A stretch of 64,000 bases of DNA. It comes from Romboutsia sp. CE17. GTDB taxonomy: Bacteria; Bacillota; Clostridia; Peptostreptococcales; Peptostreptococcaceae. Positions 61,851-64,000 of this stretch are shown here, piece by piece. The stretch lies in assembly GCF_012317385.1 (NCBI RefSeq), contig NZ_CP051144.1:1302001-1366000 (forward strand). Direction: 5' to 3'. The notes under the pieces were generated by a model. The model saw only the letters and a program-made list of their open reading frames with translations. It was not told the DNA's origin and searched no databases. The stretch's first letter is position 1; every line of letters begins with the position of its first letter. The translations under genes and the position numbers were made by a program.

Positions 61851-61922
61851 ATAAAAGACTTTATAATCTAAATTAATAGTAGCACAAATTATGTAAATGG
61901 TAATAAATAGGTTGAGAGAATG

Positions 61923-61966
61923 CTATAATAAAAATAAGTACGCAATTGTTATAGATTGTGAATTTT
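61923..61966 (+). promoter_or_regulatory. Recurrent promoter-like motif (copy before the 42-residue peptide)
   Basis: TATAATAAAAATAAGTACGC then AATTGTTATAGATTGTGAA. Nearly the same on the minus strand at 63436-63480 upstream of the kinase gene, and weaker at 32440 and 663. The first TATAAT could be a -10 element and AATTGTTATA an operator at the start site. Confidence 0.5.
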
Positions 61967-61991
61967 ATTTATAAACAAGGTTGATTAAGGG

Positions 61992-62120
61992 ATGAAATCA
62001 AAAGGTAAAAAAATAGTAATATCATTAGCTGTAATAGCAACTATTGGACTTATTGGAATTAAAGTTTCAGGTTTCCAATTTGCTGGTCCAGCTGAATTTG
62101 CAATATTTAGTATTAAGTAA
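61992..62120 (+). CDS. 42-residue exported or membrane peptide
   Basis: ATG at 61992; product MKSKGKKIVISLAVIATI, with a basic start, one hydrophobic helix (to about residue 26) and a short tail FQFAGPAEFAIFSIK. The AAGG upstream is weak. The plan (positive start, hydrophobic core, ~15-residue tail) suits a secreted signalling peptide precursor or a small membrane peptide; neither is shown. Confidence 0.45.
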   Translation: MKSKGKKIVISLAVIATIGLIGIKVSGFQFAGPAEFAIFSIK

Positions 62121-62328
62121 TAATCTTAATAAATTTCGAACTAAATAAAAATAAAAAAGGTGTATCAAAACGATACATCTTTACTACACAACACCAAAAT
62201 TACAATCAAAATTAGATCTTACTATAACTAAGTCTTTAGTTGAATTTATAGATAATGAAATTGATATTTATATAATCGAAGTTCTCAATTGTTTTAAATT
62301 GTAACTTAAAATCTTGGGGGTGATTTAA
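62121..62328. other. Intergenic stretch with hairpin and a gene remnant
   Basis: A hairpin with AGGTGTATC/GATACATCTT lies at about 62154-62182. From about 62160 to 62304 an open frame without a start reads SKLDLTITKSLVEFIDNEID and IYIIEVLNCFKL, possibly a coding remnant of unknown origin. Confidence 0.35.
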
Positions 62329-62517
62329 TTGAAGTTAATCTCATATATTATTTTAGCTTGTGGAACACTATTACTTATATCTTCAATTATCTTTGATTTT
62401 ATCGGTATAATAGGCTATTTATCAACATTATTAGCAGTTATTTTAATTGTTATTGGTATTTTAATGAATAAAGTATTGCGAGAATTTTTTATTAATATAT
62501 TTATAAATTTCTTTTAA
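62329..62517 (+). CDS. Small membrane protein, unknown function
   Basis: A 62-residue protein starting at TTG after GGGGGTGAT. Two hydrophobic helices (LISYIILACGTLLLISSII and IGYLSTLLAVILIVIGILM) and an aromatic tail FFINIFINFF. No family recognised. Confidence 0.5.
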   Translation: MKLISYIILACGTLLLISSIIFDFIGIIGYLSTLLAVILIVIGILMNKVLREFFINIFINFF

Positions 62518-62532
62518 TTACTTAAATTAATT

Positions 62533-63402
62533 TCAAACAATATCTTTCAAAAGTTCATCAATACAATACTTTGCCCACTGTGAACTTGTAGAATTCTTAT
62601 CATTTATATCATAAGTGATTAGAGCCTTCCAAAGAGCCCAACCTTTTGCTCTATTTAAAGTTTCTTCATCGCAATTTAATTCGTCTTTAAAAAATTGTCT
62701 ACTTTCACTATCAAAAAATGTCCACGCCATGACATAATCACAAGCTGGATCACCTGTACCAAGTATTCCAAAATCTATAACAGAAGATAGTTTACCATTC
62801 TTTACAAGTAGGTTTCCTATAGCCACATCACCATGAACCCAAACTGGTTTATCTTCATATTTAGATTTCAATGCAGTATTCCAAATATTTTCTATAATAT
62901 CTATATCAAATACATCTTTTAACTTTTTAAGTGCATCTCTAGTTTCACAATCATAAACTTCTAACGAACCCCCTCTATAGAAATTATGTTCCCCAGCTAA
63001 TGGTCCTAAGCTAGCATCTATTGATTGTAATTCTTTTAAAAATCTTGCTAAATCAACTGCTAATTCTTTTAAATCACATACATTATCATAATTAACAGTT
63101 TCTCCTTCTATCCAACTATTTATAGCCCAATTAAATGGATATTTAGAACTAGGCTCACCTTTAGCAATAGGCGAAGGAATAGTTAAAGAAATATGATTTT
63201 TAAATATAGGAAGCCATGTTAATTCTTTTTCTATTTGTAAAGCATAAGAAGGACCACTTGGTAATCTGACTGACATATTATCACCTAGATGAAAAGTTCT
63301 ATTGTCATGACCCGATTTTTCCACCATTTTTATTTCTAAATCAGAAAACTCAGGGAATTGATGAGCAATTAATTCCTTGACTAAATCTACGTTTATATCC
63401 AT
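62533..63402 (-). CDS. Aminoglycoside phosphotransferase (APH) family kinase
   Basis: A 289-residue APH-fold kinase. The N-lobe has EKSGHDNRTFHLGDNMSVRL, PSPIAKGEPS and FNWAINSWIEGETVNYD. The catalytic loop is WVHGDVAIGNLLV (HGD-x4-N) at about 189-201 and the metal-binding VIDFGILGTGDPACDYVMAW follows. APH-fold enzymes phosphorylate aminoglycosides, macrolides or metabolites; the sequence does not settle the substrate. GGGGTGA precedes the ATG. Confidence 0.85.
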   Translation of the reverse strand: MDINVDLVKELIAHQFPEFSDLEIKMVEKSGHDNRTFHLGDNMSVRLPSGPSYALQIEKELTWLPIFKNHISLTIPSPIAKGEPSSKYPFNWAINSWIEGETVNYDNVCDLKELAVDLARFLKELQSIDASLGPLAGEHNFYRGGSLEVYDCETRDALKKLKDVFDIDIIENIWNTALKSKYEDKPVWVHGDVAIGNLLVKNGKLSSVIDFGILGTGDPACDYVMAWTFFDSESRQFFKDELNCDEETLNRAKGWALWKALITYDINDKNSTSSQWAKYCIDELLKDIV

Positions 63403-63435
63403 AATTCACCCCTTAAGTATAGTTTAAAAATTTGA

Positions 63436-63480
63436 ATTTATTCATAATATATAACAATTGCATACTTATTTTTACTATAA
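63436..63480 (-). promoter_or_regulatory. Recurrent promoter-like motif upstream of the APH-family gene
   Basis: On the minus strand: TTATAGTAAAAATAAGTATGC then AATTGTTATATATTATGAA. Compare 61923-61966. Confidence 0.5.
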
Positions 63481-63505
63481 CATTTTTTAATTTCTTAATA
63501 AATAA

Positions 63506-63545
63506 AAACACGATAAAACTAATAAAATAGTAATATCGTGCTTTA
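63506..63545. terminator. Hairpin between permease and APH-family gene
   Basis: ACACGAT ... ATCGTG, with A-rich left and T-rich right flanks; a modest terminator for the permease gene on the minus strand is likely nearby. Confidence 0.5.
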
Positions 63546-63584
63546 TATCATCTATATAGTATTATTCTTAAATATATATGTTTT

Positions 63585-64000
63585 TTAGTCTGCTAATACA
63601 TCTCTTTGTGCTTGTTCTTTTATTTTATTAACAGAATCTAAATTTACATATCCTCCTTTTAGTCTAAAATAACTTATTGCAAACATACCTAAAGTTATTA
63701 TAGACACCATTATTCTATCGCTTCCAGTAAGACCAACAAATAAGTTATAAGATATAAATATATTGCAAACAACACTGATTAACATTATACCTACATATAT
63801 AGGATATGGCATATGAAATACACTTTCTTTCCATCGTTTAGGATATTGTTTAGGAACCTTTATCATCCAGAAATTACATAAACCACATACTACCATAGAT
63901 GGTATCATTACGTAAGATACTAAAACATCTAATCCAGTACCTAAAATTATTGGAACTACTGCCACTAGATACATAAATCCCATTATTATATATGGATAAC
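63585..64000 (-). CDS. APC-type amino-acid permease, C-terminal part (partial)
   Basis: The frame is open to the window edge; 138 codons are seen. Hydrophobic segments include MYLVAVVPIILGTGLDVLVS, YVMIPSMVVCGLCNFWMI, YVGIMLISVVCNIFISYNLF and MVSIITLGMFAISYFRL, with the loop KVPKQYPKRWKESVFHMPYP. This layout fits the end of an APC-superfamily permease. The substrate cannot be judged without the N-terminus. Confidence 0.75.
   Translation of the reverse strand, partial: YPYIIMGFMYLVAVVPIILGTGLDVLVSYVMIPSMVVCGLCNFWMIKVPKQYPKRWKESVFHMPYPIYVGIMLISVVCNIFISYNLFVGLTGSDRIMVSIITLGMFAISYFRLKGGYVNLDSVNKIKEQAQRDVLAD

Noticed and set aside
1-64000. tRNA, rRNA or riboswitch genes
   Set aside because: No cloverleaf, rRNA or conserved riboswitch core was recognised by reading; short or unusual ones could be missed.

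Overview
The window is AT-rich DNA from a low-GC Gram-positive anaerobe, most likely a Clostridia member of the Peptostreptococcaceae type (Clostridioides / Romboutsia / Paeniclostridium neighbourhood). The reasons are the base composition, strong GGAGG-type ribosome sites with frequent TTG starts, a sigma factor/DUF4179 pair, clostridial lipoproteins, an EFR1-type flavodoxin-ferredoxin and a clostridial type II-A Cas9. Genus is an inference. No rRNA or tRNA gene was seen.

Layout. 1-613: 3' end of an IS256-family element. 0.7-13.6 kb: mostly housekeeping or niche genes (MATE pump with MarR regulator and a palindromic operator, Crp-like regulator with cytidine deaminase, S41 protease lipoprotein, ECF sigma with DUF4179 anti-sigma, two lipoproteins, GyrI-like protein, and an L-xylulose kinase / UlaE epimerase pair). 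13.9-32.8 kb: a rearranged defence region. A complete type I R-M system (hsdM-hsdS ... hsdR, 18.5-29.8 kb) encloses a frameshifted GmrSD-like DUF262/DUF1524 gene, an MqsR-like toxin with a zinc-finger/HTH/Panacea antitoxin, and three unknown genes. Its two borders are repeated at 14.3-15.9 kb, where only the first codons of hsdM survive, so a second R-M copy was lost there. Other relics (hsdR 5' end, two dnaC pieces, marR 5' ends, a nuclease tail) are scattered around. 32.9-40.5 kb: a complete type II-A CRISPR-Cas locus (12 repeats, 11 spacers of 30 nt, csn2, cas2, cas1, cas9, divergent tracrRNA). It lies between a 3' fragment of a phage dnaC and the full copy of that gene. 40.6-45.9 kb: replication and immunity half of a prophage (DnaC, DnaD, YqaJ nuclease, antirepressor, Cro / CI, ImmA).

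45.9-55.5 kb: two nearly identical IS256-family copies in direct orientation flank about 6.5 kb of plasmid-like DNA. The replication gene of that DNA is split: its 5' half abuts the first IS and its 3' half abuts the second. This is the structure expected when a plasmid carrying an IS in its rep gene recombines with a chromosomal IS copy. The segment also has iteron-like repeats, three secreted proteins of unknown function (two sharing a C-terminal domain) and a 40-residue membrane peptide. 55.5-64 kb: chromosomal genes (DXS-like synthase, acetyltransferase, LysR, truncated ferredoxin-nitroreductase, ArsR, EFR1 protein, aminoglycoside-phosphotransferase-like kinase, amino-acid permease end).

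No single gene cluster is clearly a new system. The most interesting items are the split-rep integrated plasmid with its secreted proteins, the repeated borders of the defence region, the dnaC repeats around CRISPR-Cas, and small shared promoter/leader motifs.
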